Shown: positions 8,312 to 19,200 of the stretch, one piece after another
Numbering within the stretch: the first letter of the stretch is position 1
Layout: each line of letters opens with the position of its first letter
Source of the DNA: an uncultured Paracoccaceae bacterium
GTDB lineage: Bacteria; Pseudomonadota; Alphaproteobacteria; Rhodobacterales; Rhodobacteraceae
DNA length: 64,000 nucleotides
Reading direction: 5' to 3'
Assembly (NCBI GenBank): GCA_943787985.1
Contig: CALSOO010000007.1
Location: forward strand, 62,001-126,000
Notes under the pieces: generated by a model
What the model saw: the letters and a program-made list of their open reading frames with translations, nothing else
Database searches by the model: none
Told to the model about the DNA's origin: nothing
Made by a program: the position numbers and the translations under genes

Positions 8312-9213
8312 GACCGTGGCAAATCCCCCAGTTTCAACTCGCGCCGTGGTTTTGGTGGCGGGGCGTTGGGATCACGTGGTTTCGGGGGGGGCGGGTTGAG
8401 GATGTCCGTCACCCACTTTTGCGCATCTGCACAGCCGTCGCCCTTTGGATGGGCGGCTTGATCCACACAGCCGCGCGCGCCTTTGGGGCATTTGAGGCGG
8501 ATGTGGAAGTGGTAGTGATGCCCGTACCATGGCCGCACTTTGTTGAGCCATGACCGGTCGCCTTTTTCATCCTTGCACATTTGCACTTTTGCACCCGGAA
8601 AGATGAAAATACGCGCTGTGCGTTTGTCTTTGGCGGCGGCTTTGACGATCTCGTGATGGGCGCGCGTCCAGTTGTTGTTGGTGAACGCCCCTTTGGACCG
8701 ACGGGTCGAGATGCTCGAGATGTTCTCGCGTTGGGTCGGGGTCAGGTTCAGATTGGTGGCAGGTAGCATCCAGATATCAGCGTCGAGCCCGATCTGGTGG
8801 CTGCGGTGTCCGGTCAGCATCGGCCCACCGCGTGGCTGGCTCAGGTCCCCGACATAAAGGCCGTTCCACTTGGGCTGTTGCGCGGCTTTGCGGCTGAGTT
8901 TTTGCACCATATCCACAAGTTCGGGATGTCCCCAGTTGCGGTTGCGTGACAGGCGCATGGCCTGCCATGTGGGTCCGGTTTCGGCCAGTTGCGCCCCCCC
9001 TGCAAGGCACCCTTTGGCGTATCCACCAAAAGGAGACGCGGATTGGGCGGAGGCTGCGCCTTTTGCCCCGAAGGCCGCTTTGGCCAATCCGCGCAATTCG
9101 GCGGCTGTGGGTTCGACGACCGGGGTGCCGTCAATGCTGGTGTCGGAACTGCCTGCACAAGCCATCAACACAAGGGTTGTGACAATCGCGAGGGTACTTT
9201 TGACTCTGATCAT
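8284..9213 (-). CDS. mepA: Penicillin-insensitive murein endopeptidase MepA
   Basis: It cleaves D-Ala-mDAP cross-links in peptidoglycan as a LAS-type zinc metallopeptidase. Visible motifs are GPMLTGHRSHQIGLDADIW, holding the zinc ligands H and D, and WYGHHYHFHIRLKCP with the distal HxH. The N-terminus (TLVLMACAGSS) has a lipobox-like LMAC, so it may be a lipoprotein rather than freely periplasmic. The 309-residue reading starts at ATG 9213, which overlaps the stop of the upstream MFS gene as ATGA. A longer frame to 9714 is only open-frame run-through. The C-terminal tail is proline-rich. Confidence 0.9.
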   Translation of the reverse strand: MIRVKSTLAIVTTLVLMACAGSSDTSIDGTPVVEPTAAELRGLAKAAFGAKGAASAQSASPFGGYAKGCLAGGAQLAETGPTWQAMRLSRNRNWGHPELVDMVQKLSRKAAQQPKWNGLYVGDLSQPRGGPMLTGHRSHQIGLDADIWMLPATNLNLTPTQRENISSISTRRSKGAFTNNNWTRAHHEIVKAAAKDKRTARIFIFPGAKVQMCKDEKGDRSWLNKVRPWYGHHYHFHIRLKCPKGARGCVDQAAHPKGDGCADAQKWVTDILNPPPPKPRDPNAPPPKPRRELKLGDLPRSCSAVLASD

Positions 9214-10580
9214 GTGTCGTTTTCTCCGTCCGGTTTGACCCAGAGTAACAGAATCAGCCCGATGAGGAAAAGCACAACCAATGGTGTGACCCCCAAGCGT
9301 TGCGATCCGGTGATTTGGCTGGTGATGGCGATCAGGAAGGGCGCCATGAAAGAGGTCGCTTTGCCCGAGAGCGCGTAAAGCCCGAAGGCTTCGGTGATCC
9401 TTTCGGGGTTGGCTTGACGTGTCAGCATGTTGCGCGAGGCAGATTGCACAACCCCGCCGCCTGCGCCGATCATGGCCCCCGCAAGGTAGAAGGAGATGTT
9501 TGGCAGGGCCGATCCTTCGGCCACGGTCATCCACAAAACGGATGTGGGCGTCAGGGAGATGATGAGCAACGCGGAGGCCATCAGCAACAGAACGCTGCCC
9601 ACGATCACGGGTTTCGGTCCGATGGATTTGTCGATGTACCCTGCGATCCAGCAGAACACCGCGCCGCTTACCGCCCCGAGGATCCCAAACACGCCGACTT
9701 GGGTGATGGACCATTCCAGAACCCCAAGCGCGTAGATGCCCCCAAAGGTGTACAGCCCGTTCAGTGCGTCGCGGTAGAACATCGACGACCCCAGATAGGC
9801 GAAAAGCGAAGGGCGCGACGGCAGTGATTTGAGGGTTTGGAACAGTTCGGCCATGCTGGCTTTGATGGAGTATTTCTGCGCTCCGACGGTCGGGGTGTCC
9901 CGCATGTACAAAAAGAACGGGATCATAAAGACGGCGAACCAGATCGCGGTTAATGGCCCGACGATACGCGTGTCTGCCTTGGTCGCGGGGTCCAGCCCGA
10001 ACAATGGCTCAAACCCCAGCATCGTGGTGCCGTTGGCGGTCGCTTGGAACAGGCCAAGCATGATGAGCAACGAGATCACGCCGCCCACATACCCAAACGC
10101 CCAACCGGTGCCGGAAATGCGCCCCAGATCGTCTTTGTCCCCGAGCGTAGGCAGATAGGAGTTGGTGAAGATCGTGGTAAATTCCATCCCGATCAAACCG
10201 ATCCCGAAGAAGACCAGCGTGCTCACCACAGAGAAGTTTTCGGGCGCCGCCCACCAAAGACCCATGGCGCCGACAAAATACATGATCGAGAACAACCAGA
10301 TCCACGGCATTTTGCGCCCTGAATTGTCCGACACAGACCCGAGGATGGGCGCAAGAATAGCGATGAAAATCCCCGTCGCGGTCAACCCGTAGCCCCAATA
10401 GGCTTGGGACAGCGCGTCTGCGGCTTCTTTGTCCATGCCGCTGCCAACAAGGTTTTGGCTGGCGACCTGGGCGAAATAGGGCCCAAAGATGAAGGTCAGG
10501 ATCAGGGTGTTGTAGGGCTGGCTTGCCCAGTCAAAGAAGTACCACCCCCAGATGCGCTTGCGCTGTGAAATCTCTGTCAT
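9210..10580 (-). CDS. MFS transporter, UMF1 (Atg22-like) family
   Basis: This 456-residue membrane protein has about twelve hydrophobic segments and starts MTEISQRKRIWGWYFFDWAS, the recognisable N-terminus of the UMF1 family. Further family-like stretches are FGPYFAQVAS and GTGWAFGYVGG. The substrate is unknown. It heads a three-gene leftward operon (this gene, mepA, phytase-like protein) joined by an ATGA overlap and a 28-base overlap. It may import or export something linked to cell-wall turnover, but that is inference from position. Confidence 0.85.
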   Translation of the reverse strand: MTEISQRKRIWGWYFFDWASQPYNTLILTFIFGPYFAQVASQNLVGSGMDKEAADALSQAYWGYGLTATGIFIAILAPILGSVSDNSGRKMPWIWLFSIMYFVGAMGLWWAAPENFSVVSTLVFFGIGLIGMEFTTIFTNSYLPTLGDKDDLGRISGTGWAFGYVGGVISLLIMLGLFQATANGTTMLGFEPLFGLDPATKADTRIVGPLTAIWFAVFMIPFFLYMRDTPTVGAQKYSIKASMAELFQTLKSLPSRPSLFAYLGSSMFYRDALNGLYTFGGIYALGVLEWSITQVGVFGILGAVSGAVFCWIAGYIDKSIGPKPVIVGSVLLLMASALLIISLTPTSVLWMTVAEGSALPNISFYLAGAMIGAGGGVVQSASRNMLTRQANPERITEAFGLYALSGKATSFMAPFLIAITSQITGSQRLGVTPLVVLFLIGLILLLWVKPDGENDT

Positions 10581-10743
10581 GCCCTGTCCTCTTTTATTGT
10601 TAACGGATTAAGAGCAGGCAAGGCGCTTTGGTGCAAGGTTTATCCGTGTTGCATGATGGCCCAAGCTCAACCATTAACTTATGCGCAGGGTTGCCGTTCT
10701 ATGTAGGGGCACCTACCTGAGTGTGAGAAACCGGAGAACAAAT

Positions 10744-11031
10744 ATGATCATCCTATATGATGCACTGCAGCTGATACTGGGCGTCGCCTACTTCATCATC
10801 ATCGCCCATGTGATCATGAGCTGGCTGATCAATTTTCAGGTTTTGAACCTGCATCAACCGCTTGTGTCGCAAATCTGGTACGGCATCAGCCGCTTGTTAG
10901 AGCCGATGTACGCCCGCATCCGCGCCTTTTTGCCGGACACTGGCGGACTTGATCTTGCGCCGCTGTTGGCTTTGCTGGCGGTGATTTTGCTGCGCTCTTC
11001 CGTGCTGCCTGTCTTGTTTGGGCTGCGATAG
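10744..11031 (+). CDS. YggT family membrane protein
   Basis: The protein has 95 residues with two hydrophobic segments (LGVAYFIIIAHVIMSWLI and LALLAVILLRSSVLPVLFGL) around the conserved PxYxxIRxFLP region, here EPMYARIRAFLPDTGGLDLAPL. Family members are small inner-membrane proteins of unclear role, sometimes tied to cell shape or ion balance. The ATG at 10744 has GGAGA about 8 bases upstream. It is divergent from the MFS gene and lies 70 bp ahead of recQ. Confidence 0.88.
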   Translation: MIILYDALQLILGVAYFIIIAHVIMSWLINFQVLNLHQPLVSQIWYGISRLLEPMYARIRAFLPDTGGLDLAPLLALLAVILLRSSVLPVLFGLR

Positions 11032-11100
11032 GACTTGTTCACCGAATCTTAGTGTGGGAGTCTGCAAAAAAACCGCAGACCCCAACAGGATATCCCCACA

Positions 11101-13140
11101 ATGACCAGCGCTGCCACGCTGCTTGCTGACGTATTCGGATTTGACGCCTTTCGCCCCGGCCAACAAGAGATTGTTGAGGCGGTGCATGGGGGTGAGAACG
11201 TGTTGGCCATTATGCCGACGGGTGGGGGGAAATCCCTGTGTTTTCAACTCCCTGCCTTGATGCGCGACGGGGTCACGGTTGTGATTTCTCCGCTGATTGC
11301 CCTTATGCGGGATCAGGTGCGCGCGTTGCAAGAAGCGGGCGTGTGCGCGGGGGCTTTGACCTCTGGCAACACCGAAGAAGAAACCGATGCGGTCTGGACC
11401 TCGCTTGAGCGAGGGGAGCTCAAGCTGTTGTACATGGCGCCCGAGCGTTTGGCGTCGGGTGGGGCGATGAACATGCTGCGCCGTGTTGGTGTGTCCATGA
11501 TCGCAGTGGACGAGGCGCATTGCGTCAGCCAATGGGGGCATGATTTCCGCCCCGATTACCTGAAAATCGGCGAATTGCGGCGTATGTTGGATGTGCCGTT
11601 GGCCGCGTTTACGGCGACGGCGGATGCGGAAACCCAGCTTGAAATTGTGCAAAAGCTGTTTGACGGGCACCCTCCCCGCGCATTTCTGCGTGGCTTTGAC
11701 CGTCCCAATATTCATCTGGCCTTTGCGGCCAAAGACAGCCCGCGTCGCCAAATTCTGGACTTTGCGAATGCGCGCAAAGGGCAATCCGGCATCGTGTATT
11801 GTGGCACCCGTGCCAAAACCGAAGGGCTGGCTGGTGCGCTGCGCGAGGCGGGGCACACCGCGTTGCATTATCACGGGGGCATGGATGCAGAGGACCGGCG
11901 CATCGGGGAACGTCGGTTTCAGCAAGAAGACGGGCTGATCGTGGTGGCCACCGTCGCCTTTGGGATGGGGGTGGACAAGCCGGACATTCGTTGGGTCGCT
12001 CATGCTGATATGCCCAAGTCGATCGAGGCGTATTATCAGGAAATCGGGCGCGCCGGGCGGGACGGGGCCCCTGCCGAAACGCTGACACTGTTCGGGTCCG
12101 AAGACATTCGCCTGCGCCGCTCCCAAATTGATGAGGGGCTTGCCCCGCCCGAACGCCGCGCGGCGGATCATGCCCGTTTGAATGCTTTGTTGGGTTTGGC
12201 GGAGGCACTGGAATGTCGGCGCAAAACGCTTTTGAAGTATTTTGACGAAACCGAAGTGAGCTGCGGCACCTGCGATTTGTGCGACTCCCCTGTCGATGTG
12301 TTTGACGGCACGACCGCCGTGCGCAAAGCATTGTCAGCAATTCTGCGCACGGACGAGCGTTTTGGGTCCGGGCATTTGATCGATATTTTGTTGGGGGCGG
12401 ACACGGACAAGATCCGCCAGCGCGGGCATGACAGCCTGCCGACGTACGGCGTGGGCAAGGAATACGACAAGCGCCAATGGCAGGCAGTGTTCCGGCAGAT
12501 GATGGGGCATGATCTGGTCCGTCCTGATCCCGAACGCCATGGGGCCTTGCGGATGACCGATGCGGCCTTGCCGATTTTGCGCAACGAAGCACAGATTTCG
12601 CTGCGCCGTGACACGATCAAATCTGCCAGTCGCCGCCCTGCCATCAAAGCGATGGTGTCCGAAGAAGACGCACCGCTTTTGAGTGCCCTAAAGGCCAAAC
12701 GGCGGGCATTTGCAGAGGCGGCCAAAGCGCCCGCGTACATCATTTTTAACGACAAAACTCTTGTGGAAATGGCCGAAAAACGCCCGCGCACATTGGATGA
12801 CATGGCGCGCATTGGTGGGATCGGCGCGAAAAAACTCGAGAGTTATGGCAGCGCGTTCCTCGAAGTGATCAACGGCGAGGCGGCGCAAATGCACCCCACG
12901 CGGCGCAAGCTGGCAGGGCGGAATGCGGGCAATATTTATGATCAATTGCTTGAAGTGCAGTCCCAATTGGCGCGTGGCGCAGGTGGCATCGACAAACCGC
13001 TCAGTTGCTCGGCGTCGATGCTGGCGAAAGTCGCGCAAATGCGCCCTGATGACACGCAAGGACTTGAGCGATTGTTAGGTGACAAGCGGGCCGAAAGATT
13101 CGGGCCTGCGTTTCTGGACGTGCTGCGGGCGGCGGGCTAA
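11101..13140 (+). CDS. recQ: ATP-dependent DNA helicase RecQ
   Basis: This 3'-5' helicase acts in recombination repair. Its 679 residues show the Q motif FGFDAFRPGQQEIVEA, Walker A MPTGGGKSLCFQLP, DEAH box VDEAHCVSQWGHDFRPDY and motif VI YYQEIGRAGRDG. A zinc-binding RQC region (ECRRKTLLKYFDE, CGTCDLC) follows, then a C-terminal HRDC domain with TLDDMARIGGIGAKKLESYG. Length is within the bacterial range. The ATG starts straight after CAGGATATCCCCACA, which has only a modest ribosome site. yaaA follows by 32 bp, so the two genes probably share a transcript. Confidence 0.96.
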   Translation: MTSAATLLADVFGFDAFRPGQQEIVEAVHGGENVLAIMPTGGGKSLCFQLPALMRDGVTVVISPLIALMRDQVRALQEAGVCAGALTSGNTEEETDAVWTSLERGELKLLYMAPERLASGGAMNMLRRVGVSMIAVDEAHCVSQWGHDFRPDYLKIGELRRMLDVPLAAFTATADAETQLEIVQKLFDGHPPRAFLRGFDRPNIHLAFAAKDSPRRQILDFANARKGQSGIVYCGTRAKTEGLAGALREAGHTALHYHGGMDAEDRRIGERRFQQEDGLIVVATVAFGMGVDKPDIRWVAHADMPKSIEAYYQEIGRAGRDGAPAETLTLFGSEDIRLRRSQIDEGLAPPERRAADHARLNALLGLAEALECRRKTLLKYFDETEVSCGTCDLCDSPVDVFDGTTAVRKALSAILRTDERFGSGHLIDILLGADTDKIRQRGHDSLPTYGVGKEYDKRQWQAVFRQMMGHDLVRPDPERHGALRMTDAALPILRNEAQISLRRDTIKSASRRPAIKAMVSEEDAPLLSALKAKRRAFAEAAKAPAYIIFNDKTLVEMAEKRPRTLDDMARIGGIGAKKLESYGSAFLEVINGEAAQMHPTRRKLAGRNAGNIYDQLLEVQSQLARGAGGIDKPLSCSASMLAKVAQMRPDDTQGLERLLGDKRAERFGPAFLDVLRAAG

Positions 13141-13172
13141 GTCATGAAGCAACAGATCAAAGGGGTGAGCGA

Positions 13173-13943
13173 ATGTTGGTTGTGATTTCACCGGCCAAAC
13201 GGCTGGATTGGGCAGAACAGGATGTGGCCGTAACCGCGCCGGATTTTCAGGAAGACGCAATCCGTCTGGTGAAAACGGCGCGCAATCTCACGCTGGGTGA
13301 CTTGAAGGGCCTGATGCATCTGAGCGATGATTTGGCCAAATTGAACCGCGACCGGTTCAAGGCCTTTGAAGACACACCCGAGCCTGATGTGACGCGCCCT
13401 GCGGCATTGGCTTTTGCAGGCGACACCTATCAAGGTTTGGAAGCGGGCAGTCTGGATGCGGATGAATTGGCGTTCGCGCAGGACCATTTGCGGATTTTGT
13501 CCGGTTTGTATGGTGTTTTGCGCCCTTTGGATGCGATCCAGCCGTATCGTTTGGAGATGGGCAGCAAGTTGAAAACGCGCCGCGGCGCCAATCTGTATGA
13601 CTATTGGCGCGATGATCTGTCCAAAGCGCTGAACGTTCAGGGCGACAAAACCGGATCTGATGTATTGGTCAATTGCGCGAGCCAGGAGTATTTCGGGGCG
13701 GTCGCATTGAAAGCATTGAAACTGCGCGTGATCACGCCCGCCTTTATGGAAGACAAAGGTCAGGGCCCCAAAATCGTGAGCTTTTTTGCGAAAAAGGCCC
13801 GCGGTGCAATGGCCCGTTTCATTGTGCAGAACCGTTTGAAAGCTCCTGAATCCTTGCTGGATTTCAACATGGGCGGCTACGCGTTTCAGCCTGATCTTTC
13901 AACGCATGACAAACCTGTGTTCGTGCGCCCTTATCCGGCCTGA
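13173..13943 (+). CDS. yaaA: Peroxide stress protein YaaA (DUF328)
   Basis: The 256-residue cytosolic protein begins MLVVISPAKRLDW, the family signature. It also has the conserved FAGDTYQGLEA, ILSGLYGVLRPLDAI, YRLEMGS and LVNCASQEYF blocks. In Escherichia coli the family lowers free iron and oxidative DNA damage during peroxide stress. Being next to recQ suggests a shared DNA-protection theme. The 3' end overlaps the convergent hybrid kinase gene by 13 bases. Confidence 0.94.
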   Translation: MLVVISPAKRLDWAEQDVAVTAPDFQEDAIRLVKTARNLTLGDLKGLMHLSDDLAKLNRDRFKAFEDTPEPDVTRPAALAFAGDTYQGLEAGSLDADELAFAQDHLRILSGLYGVLRPLDAIQPYRLEMGSKLKTRRGANLYDYWRDDLSKALNVQGDKTGSDVLVNCASQEYFGAVALKALKLRVITPAFMEDKGQGPKIVSFFAKKARGAMARFIVQNRLKAPESLLDFNMGGYAFQPDLSTHDKPVFVRPYPA

Positions 13944-16159
13944 CGCGGCACGTCTTGGGATGGCAGAATTGGCAGCGCTTCATCGGGTTTGTTGGCGTTG
14001 ATCTGGTCCATGATCTCCGGCTTTCGCAAGGGCTTGGTGAGGTAGTGATCCAAACCTGCGCTCAAAATCCCTTGGTCGTCGCCATCCATTGCATGTGCCG
14101 TCAGCGCGACGATCGGTACGTGTTTACCGGTTTGTTTTTCAAGATCGCGAATGGCTGCAGTGGCTTCTTTTCCGTCCATTCGTGGCATGGAAATATCCAT
14201 GAAAATCATATCCGGTTCAAAGCTTTGATAGTACTCGACGGCTTCTAGCCCGTTGTTGGCAAACTTGAGATCTATGTCCAGGACTTTGACCATTTTGCTA
14301 AAGACGAGTTGGTTTGTTTTGTTGTCTTCAGCAGCCAGAATACGCATTTTGCGCTGTTTTGGTTCTGGCGCGAGTTCTTCGGACCAACCAACGGGTTTGG
14401 CGATGGCGGTAGAGGTGGCGGACGGAGCGCTCACGTCAGGACACAAAGCTTCCAGACGCATGAACAGTTGTTTGCGGGGCACGGGCTTTTGCATCAAGGC
14501 CGTAAGATGCTGGCGCGCAGGGTCCTTTTCCGCAAAGCTGGGGTTGGAGCTCAGTAAAATAATGGGCGTTGTGTCACCGCGGGCGCGAATTGCATCGGCC
14601 AGTTCAAGGCCGTCCATCTCCGGCATGTTGTGGTCGGTCAGGATGAGGTCCACAGTACTGTCGAGCAAGGACAGAGCGTTTTTTCCGTTTGTGCAACTTG
14701 TGACCTGAAGTCCCAACAGTTCCAACTGGCGTTCGAGGATCGTGCGGTTGGCTGCGATGTCATCAACGATCATCACATGTTTGAGCCCCTCGGGAAGCAA
14801 AGGCGCGGGTGCCACTTGTTCCTCGGTCGTGCTCATTGTCAGGCGGAAGCCAAAGCAGGATCCGACGCCTTCTTCACTGCTGACCCAAATATCGCCCCCC
14901 ATCATGTTCACCAGCCGTTTGGAAATGGCGAGGCCCAGTCCTGTGCCGTCAAACTTGCGGTTCCGCTCGTTTTCAACCTGATTGAACTCGCCGAAAATAT
15001 GCCCGACCATGTCTTCGGCGATGCCAATTCCGGTGTCTTCAATCGTGATGGTGATATCGGCATTGCCGGACTCGGGATTGGGTATGCCGATCACCCGCAC
15101 AAGAACATGCCCGGATGCGGTGAATTTGACGGCGTTGCCCATGAGATTGGTCAGAACCTGACGGATTCGCCCCGGATCCCCGACAAAACTGGTCGGGAGG
15201 AACAGGTCGTAATCCAGCAGGATGTTCAGCCCTTTGTCCCGTGTGGAGGGCTGCAAAAGCATGATGATTTCATGAATGCTGCGTTCAAGATCGAAGGGTT
15301 CTGGATAGAGTTCCAGCTTGTCTGCTTCGATTTTTGAATAATCAAGGACGTCGTTGATGATGACCAACAACGCCTCGCCGGAGTTCTTGATCGTCTCTAC
15401 ATACAGGCGCTGTTCGTCGCTGAGCGGGGTGTCGTTCAGCAGATCGGACATGCCGACCACCCCGTTCATGGGCGTGCGGATTTCGTGGCTCATGTTTGCG
15501 AGGAACGCGGATTTGGCGCGGTTCGCCGCTTCGGCCCTGTCACGGGCTTCTTCGAGGTTTTTCTCGTTCTGGACAGCGGCGGTGATGTTGAGCCCGAGCG
15601 AGACGATATCCCCCCCTTGGCCCCGTCTGTCCACAAGCTTGATGTACTCATCGTTCCACAAGCGGATCGTGATTGGGCTTGGTTGCCGGGCGTGCCAGCG
15701 TGTGGTCATCATTTCGCGCCATTGTATCGCGCTGAGCTCCCCGGTATCGACGATACCTTCATCCGTAAGTGCTTGTAAGATGGTTACATAATTCACTCCC
15801 GGTCCAATACCGTTCATCCCCTCAAAGATGGAGAGGTAGGATCTGTTCGCCGCGATCATCAGGTTTTCTGCGTTGAAAAATGCAAACCCGTCCGTGATGG
15901 TTTCGACGGAATGCCACAGCCGCCGCTCCGCGATGATGATCTTTTGATTTGCCACCGTCAGGTCGGATTTGACCCGTTCGTTTTCGTCGCGCACCGTCGC
16001 CACTTCCGCCCGTGTTTCAACGATTTCATTGCTGAGGGCCAGCGCATGTTTGCCCAATTTCCGATTGGCCGCAAACAGTTCTGCTTGTTTGAGCTCCAGC
16101 AGACGCTCCGCGGCCAATCGGCCACGTCGTTCCTCTGCCAGTTTGTTGGCCAGACTCAT
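13931..16159 (-). CDS. Hybrid sensor histidine kinase with two receiver domains
   Basis: This is a soluble kinase of 742 residues. An N-terminal coiled coil (about residues 1-90, KLAEERRGRLAAERLLELKQ onward) is followed by a divergent PAS region, then HisKA with ANMSHEIRTPMNGVVGMSDL and HATPase with NLMGNAVKFT and GTGLGLAISKRLV. There are two receivers: Asp in LILTDHNMPEMDG, then in MIFMDISMPRMDG. ATG 16159 is chosen because GGAG lies 6 bases upstream; an extension to 16195 is unlikely. The gene is divergent from the alpha-2-macroglobulin gene across 137 bp. This could mean shared control, but no adjacent phosphotransfer or output protein is present. Confidence 0.88.
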   Translation of the reverse strand: MSLANKLAEERRGRLAAERLLELKQAELFAANRKLGKHALALSNEIVETRAEVATVRDENERVKSDLTVANQKIIIAERRLWHSVETITDGFAFFNAENLMIAANRSYLSIFEGMNGIGPGVNYVTILQALTDEGIVDTGELSAIQWREMMTTRWHARQPSPITIRLWNDEYIKLVDRRGQGGDIVSLGLNITAAVQNEKNLEEARDRAEAANRAKSAFLANMSHEIRTPMNGVVGMSDLLNDTPLSDEQRLYVETIKNSGEALLVIINDVLDYSKIEADKLELYPEPFDLERSIHEIIMLLQPSTRDKGLNILLDYDLFLPTSFVGDPGRIRQVLTNLMGNAVKFTASGHVLVRVIGIPNPESGNADITITIEDTGIGIAEDMVGHIFGEFNQVENERNRKFDGTGLGLAISKRLVNMMGGDIWVSSEEGVGSCFGFRLTMSTTEEQVAPAPLLPEGLKHVMIVDDIAANRTILERQLELLGLQVTSCTNGKNALSLLDSTVDLILTDHNMPEMDGLELADAIRARGDTTPIILLSSNPSFAEKDPARQHLTALMQKPVPRKQLFMRLEALCPDVSAPSATSTAIAKPVGWSEELAPEPKQRKMRILAAEDNKTNQLVFSKMVKVLDIDLKFANNGLEAVEYYQSFEPDMIFMDISMPRMDGKEATAAIRDLEKQTGKHVPIVALTAHAMDGDDQGILSAGLDHYLTKPLRKPEIMDQINANKPDEALPILPSQDVPRQAG

Positions 16160-16296
16160 CTGCTGCTCCGTCCCATAGCGCGCAATTGCCTGCACAATCG
16201 CCTGCCTTGGTGAAGATTGATTTAACCGGCACAGGGGAATCCTTGCAAAATGTGTCTGTGCCGTGCGAGTTTCAGGGATATCGACCGGAGGGCGCT

Positions 16297-19200
16297 ATGA
16301 CTTTTTTGACCCGTTTTTTTACAGCTAATTTTATATTTTTGATGTGGGTTTGGGGTGCTGCGGCGCAGACCCTTGTTCCGGATCAGCGCTATATTGTGAC
16401 CTTGGACACCGATTTTTACGGCTCTGACCGCACATCCCTTTTTGACACCACTCAAGAAACCTGCGCGCGGGCCTGTTCGGCGGACACCTCCTGTGTTGCC
16501 TATACGTTTAACGCCCGCTCCAATGCGTGTTTTCCCAAGTCTGATATTTCTGATCGCCAGCCTTATGCCGGTGCAATTTCGGCGGAAAAGCGCGTCACTT
16601 CAGACCGAACAATAACGGATGCCACATCCCGCGCGGCCGAGCTTTCATTTGTGAAGCCGCAGGACTTCCAAGCGGCTCTGGCCCAAGCGCAAGACATGGG
16701 AACCCGTTTTCCCACAAGCGGTCAGAGCACTGAAGTCCTGATCGCGTCAGCGCGTTCCATGTTTGGCAGTCGTACCGTTTCCGCCTATCGCACCATTGGC
16801 CTTGCGGTGGCTGTGACGGATGCGTCTGATGTGTGGGCGCAGTATGCCTACGTTGGCTTGCGCCTGAATGACAGCGCCTCGCGTTCCTTGCGTCGCGAAG
16901 CCCGCCGCGCGGCCGTCCCTGCGGCCATCAACGCATATTTGCGCGCGCCAAGCGTGGGCGCCCAAGTCAATGCGTTGCAGTATCTGGCCCAAGCCTATGA
17001 GGCGACCAATCGCGGCAAGGAGATGATCGCCCCCCTGCGTTTGGCCCAATCCTTGCAGCCGCGCGCGGAAGTGTCTGCGGCGCTGGACAAGGCCATCAAC
17101 ACCTACGGGTTTCGCATCATTGACCACCTTGTGGAAAACACCAGTGAAACCCCGAGAATTTGCGCGACCTTTTCGGAGGGTTTGGTAAATTCAGGCGTCA
17201 GCTATGGTGACTATGTGCGCATTGAGGGGGATGTATCGGTGACTGCCACAGGGCGGAAACTGTGCATCGAAGGGGTCAGCTTTGGCGCCCGTTATCAAGT
17301 GGCCTTTCGCGCGGGATTGCCTGCGCAAAGCGGGGAAAAGATGGCGCGTGATGTTGATCTGACGCTTTATGTCCGTGATCGCACGCCCTTGGTCCGGTTT
17401 CCCGGGCGCAGCTATGTTTTGCCGCGCGGCGCCGATGCTGCCCTGCCGGTGGAAACGGTTAATCTGGACCGTTTGGAATTGACCCTGCGCCGTGTCAGTG
17501 ACCGCAACCTGTTGCGCGCCATTCAGGACAAGTATTTTGGAAAACCGTTGTCCGGCTGGCAGGAACAAAACTTTAGCCGCGACATTGCGCAAGACGTCTG
17601 GAGTGGTGTGGCTGATGTTCAGAACACTCTGAATGCGGATATGACAACGCGCTTGCCGATGGGCGATGTGCTCGCGGATATGCCTGCGGGAATTTACACG
17701 CTGACGGCCCGTGTCGAGGGGAAAACGCCGGATGATGGCGCGGGTGCGACCCAGTGGTTTGTGCTGTCGGATTTGGGGCTGAGCACATGGAAAGGCAATG
17801 ACGGTTTGACTGTCGCGGTGCGTGGCCTGAGTGATGCGGGCCCGCGCGGTGATGTCGAGGTGTCTTTGATCTCGAATGCCAATGCGGTTTTGGGCACGGC
17901 GCGCACGGACGCGGACGGCTTTGCCAAATTTCCAAGCGGGCTTTTGCGGGGCACGGGGGCTGCGGCCCCTGCTTTGGTTGTTGCGGCAGTCGGGCAGACC
18001 GATATCGGGTTTTTGCCCTTGAGCGACCCTGCGTTTGATTTGTCTGATCGCGGTGTTGCAGGGCGTGCACCTGCGCCGGCCATTGATACGTTCCTGACCA
18101 CAGATCGCGGCGCGTATCGCCCCGGTGACACGATGCACGCCACGGCTCTTGTGCGCGATGTTCAGGTGAAGGCGATTGGTGGCCTGCCGCTGACTGCGAT
18201 TTTGACCCGCCCTGACGGGGTTGAATATGCCCGTGTGTTGAGCGGGACGGATTTGGCCGGTGGTCATGTGTTCTCAATTCCCGTTGGGGCCACTGCCCCG
18301 CGTGGCACATGGCGGTTGAGTGTGAAGTCCGATCTGGAGGCTGCCCCCCTCGCCACCCAAACCGTGCTGGTGGAGGACTTTGTCCCAGAGCGTATGGATG
18401 CCACCCTGACCTTGCCTGACGCCCCGATTGCCTTGGGCGATACGCCGCCATTGACGGTGGATGCCCGTTATCTGTTTGGCGCCCCTGCGGGCAATGTCGC
18501 GGTTGAGGGGGAGGTGCGTTTGGTGCCTTTGACCACGTTGGATGGATTTCCGAGCTTCCGGTTTGGTCGCCACGATGATGTGGGCTCCGCGCGGACCAAA
18601 TACCTTGAGAGCGGGCGCACAGATGCCAATGGGCGCGCTGTGATGGCTTTGGATATTCCCAAGGCCGAGGGCGCCCATGCCCTGTATGAAGCTCAAGTCG
18701 CGGTGCGCGTGATCGAAGGATCAGGCCGCCCCATCGAGCGCCGCCTGACCCGTGCATTGCAGCCGGACGGCCCTGTGTTGGGCATTAAACCGTTGTTCGA
18801 TGGTGTGGTGGACGAGGGGTCGGATGCCGCGTTCGAACTGGTGGCTGTCGGGGCGGATGCCCCGCTTGAGGCGACGTGGGTGATGAACCGCGTCACCACG
18901 CGCTATCAGTGGTACCAGTTGTACGGAAACTGGAATTGGGAGCCCATTGTCACGCGCTCCGAAGTGGCCTCTGGCAATGTGACCCTTGGGGAGGCCCCGC
19001 AAACCGTTGCAGCCCCGACCGAGTGGGGCACATACGAATTTGTTCTGAGCCATGAGGGGGTGACCTATGCCACGTCCTCGATGGAGTTTTATGCCGGATG
19101 GTACGGGGGCGGCGATGTGTCGGCCACGCCTGAGCGTTTGGAGATGTCCTTGAACGCCGAAGAGTTCCGCGTTGGCGATACAGCCCGATTGCGCCTTGTG

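Noticed and set aside
8284-9714. 476-codon frame extending mepA upstream
   Set aside because: The extra 167 codons are antisense-type shadow of the MFS gene. The real mepA start is the ATG in the ATGA overlap at 9213.
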